Source: Bacteroidales bacterium (lineage in GTDB: Bacteria > Bacteroidota > Bacteroidia > Bacteroidales > UBA12077). From it: a stretch of 64,000 nt of DNA. Below the pieces are notes generated by a model. It saw only the letters and a program-made list of their open reading frames with translations. It searched no databases and had not been told where the DNA came from. The stretch is from positions 57,367 to 121,366 of the forward strand of contig JAHOYT010000005.1 of the NCBI GenBank assembly GCA_019038645.1, read 5' to 3'. This document shows positions 62,720 to 64,000 of this stretch, in pieces (within the stretch, counting starts at the first letter, position 1; each line of letters starts with the position of its first letter). Made by a program: the position numbers and the translations under genes.

Positions 62720-63721
62720 TTATTTGTTTGGATCAAATTGAATTCTTTCCATTGAATCCTCAATAACTAATGTTAATACATCTTTCATATTTAATCCGGC
62801 AGCTTCTATTTGTTTTGGAACAAGGCTGGCCAGGCTCATCCCGGGAACCGTGTTTACTTCCATAAAAAAGAGTTTGTTTTTAGAATATATGTAATCAATA
62901 CGTACAATTCCGTTTAAATTGAAAATATCATATATCTGAGATGAAAGATTTTGAACTTCTTTTGTTAATTCATCTGAAATTTGGGCCGGAGTAATTTCAT
63001 CAGCCATTCCTTCTGTGTATTTAGCTTCGTAATCGAAAAATTCATTTTTACTTATAATTTCAGTTGGAGGGAAAATAAGTATTTCTTTTTTTGTTTTTAA
63101 CAGCCCGCATGTAAGTTCTTTTCCTTCAAGGAATTCTTCAATAATTACTTCGGTGTCTTCTTTATACGCTTCCTCAATGGCTTCAAAAAGCTTTTCTTTT
63201 TCTTTAACTTTTGTTATTCCAAAACTTGATCCACCACAATTTGGTTTAACAAAGCATGGTAATCCGGTAATTTCAATTATCTGATCAGCATTAACTATAT
63301 CTCCTTTTTTTATGGAAACAGATTTTGCAATTGGAATATTAAAGTGTTTTAAATAGTTTTTACTAAAATTTTTATTGAAAGTAATTGCAGATGCCAGTGT
63401 ATTTGCAGAGGTATATGGGATTTTAAGTGTGTCGAAATATCCCTGCATTTTACCATCTTCTCCTGGAGTGCCATGAATAATAATCATAGCACAGTCAAAA
63501 TTTGTTTTTTGATTATTTAACGAAAAGCTAAAATCATCTTTGTTTACAATTAAATCACAAAAATTTTCACTGTTTACAACCCATTCGGTTCCTTTTACAA
63601 TAACTGTATACACATTGAATTTGTCTTTATCGAGTACTTTTGCAATCTGATTCGCACTGTTAATTGAAATTATATATTCGGATGAATCACCTCCTGCAAC
63701 AATAGCAATATCCTTTTTCAT
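62720..63721 (-). CDS. ddl: D-alanine--D-alanine ligase
   Basis: Ligates two D-alanines for peptidoglycan synthesis, cytoplasmic ATP-grasp enzyme. The N-terminal IAIVAGGDSSEYIISI, the loop MIIIHGTPGEDGKMQGYFDTL, KPNCGGSSFGITKVK (nucleotide-binding) and FFMEVNTVPGMS with the metal-binding Glu and Asn are typical. The frame is open to 63748, but a TATTTTTG -7 element at 63746-63753 on the minus strand means transcription begins inside that extension, so ATG 63721 (MKKDIAIV) is the start and gives 333 residues. Confidence 0.96.
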   Translation of the reverse strand: MKKDIAIVAGGDSSEYIISINSANQIAKVLDKDKFNVYTVIVKGTEWVVNSENFCDLIVNKDDFSFSLNNQKTNFDCAMIIIHGTPGEDGKMQGYFDTLKIPYTSANTLASAITFNKNFSKNYLKHFNIPIAKSVSIKKGDIVNADQIIEITGLPCFVKPNCGGSSFGITKVKEKEKLFEAIEEAYKEDTEVIIEEFLEGKELTCGLLKTKKEILIFPPTEIISKNEFFDYEAKYTEGMADEITPAQISDELTKEVQNLSSQIYDIFNLNGIVRIDYIYSKNKLFFMEVNTVPGMSLASLVPKQIEAAGLNMKDVLTLVIEDSMERIQFDPNK

Positions 63722-63745
63722 GTTTATTTCGGCATTAATATTTAT

Positions 63746-63753
63746 CAAAAATA
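63746..63753 (-). promoter_or_regulatory. ddl promoter -7 element
   Basis: TATTTTTG on the minus strand, 24 nt upstream of the ddl start codon. Confidence 0.6.
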
Positions 63754-63800
63754 AGATTTATACTGTAATAGTTGAAATAAAGAATCTAATTTATGAAAAT

Positions 63801-63825
63801 AAAAAAAGGAGCTTTTTCAAGCTCC
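63801..63825 (-). terminator. Minus-strand terminator near the right edge
   Basis: On the minus strand GGAGCTT, a short loop and AAGCTCC are followed by a T-run. It points to a minus-strand gene that ends between here and the window edge. Nothing between 63826 and 64000 is long enough to identify it. Confidence 0.8.
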
Positions 63826-64000
63826 GGTTACATTTTAGTTCATTATGTATTTCAGGATTTCCATTTCCGACTGAAGATTAGATTTAAATGGATACTTTTT
63901 TAGGACTTATTTAGACTTATTTTACATGAAAACCCGGTGGCTGAAACATCAAATCTATAATTTCTGTTACTTATGGCTTTTTTAATCTTTTGGTTTTGTT

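Noticed and set aside
62554..62763. 69-codon minus-strand frame after the DUF3857 pair
   Set aside because: The segment KYYFGYLPLKKNYEGRKLW looked like possible coding or transposon-end sequence, but it overlaps ddl and the upstream gene and could not be tied to a family.

Overview
The window is a contiguous, AT-rich chromosomal segment (about one third G+C by eye) of a member of the Bacteroidota, most likely a Bacteroidales/Marinilabiliales-type organism. The evidence is the promoter grammar: a TAnnTTTG -7 element, several with a TTG about 19 nt upstream, precedes mutS, three tRNAs, purM, prfA, rpsO, a TPR lipoprotein gene and ddl. Protein families typical of the phylum agree with this (glutamine synthetase type III, 389-residue PurM, DUF2851, DUF3109, DUF4294, paired DUF3857 transglutaminases, OmpA/PD40 proteins, a single-chain GcvP). 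There is no phage, plasmid, CRISPR array or intact insertion sequence.

Layout. 1-3270: mutS (TTG start), tRNA-Gly(GCC) and tRNA-Leu(UAA) with a terminator. 3336-11185: the most accessory-looking part, an envelope-directed cluster with two related modules. Each module has a small secreted beta-sandwich protein and a lipoprotein made of ~95-residue repeats plus a LamG-like C-terminus. The second module is headed by a secreted caspase-family protease with EF-hand-like loops, and a DUF4384 protein follows downstream. The first lipoprotein copy is damaged by a 1-nt frameshift and an internal deletion. 11190-14130: an O-methyltransferase between two pairs of palindromic hairpin repeats, an M16 protease, tRNA-Phe and a small membrane protein. 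14131-19646 (minus strand): a LolA-like protein, a nine-Asp-box propeller protein and a POT-like transporter. 19647-20230: gene-free, with a strong promoter and a possible ~170-nt RNA.

20231-41588 is mainly housekeeping on the plus strand: gpmI, DUF3109, M20 dipeptidase, glutamine synthetase III, an OmpA/PD40/TPR protein with PorE-like architecture, purM, prfA-pyrF, DUF2851 with a K+ channel, rpsO, pnp, prolyl oligopeptidase, deoxynucleoside kinase and a TPR lipoprotein. 41643-54006 is mixed-strand: SpoU methyltransferase, sucC, arginine deiminase, a four-gene operon (CDGSH/4Fe-4S protein, YbaN, LysO split in two), a hybrid histidine kinase, DUF4294, elbB, thpR, an exopolysaccharide-initiating sugar transferase and a degenerate Gfo/Idh/MocA-like protein. 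54275-63721: pcm, a metallo-beta-lactamase-fold hydrolase, gcvP, two DUF3857/transglutaminase paralogues (one with an intact Cys-His-Asp triad, one without) and ddl. The right edge holds only a minus-strand terminator for a gene lying mostly outside the window.

The best candidate for an undescribed system is the caspase / repeat-LamG lipoprotein / beta-sandwich / DUF4384 cluster at 3336-11185. The hairpin repeats whose stems change while remaining paired, the candidate RNA upstream of gpmI and the dead transglutaminase paralogue also merit a second look. All function calls come from reading motifs; no database search was run.
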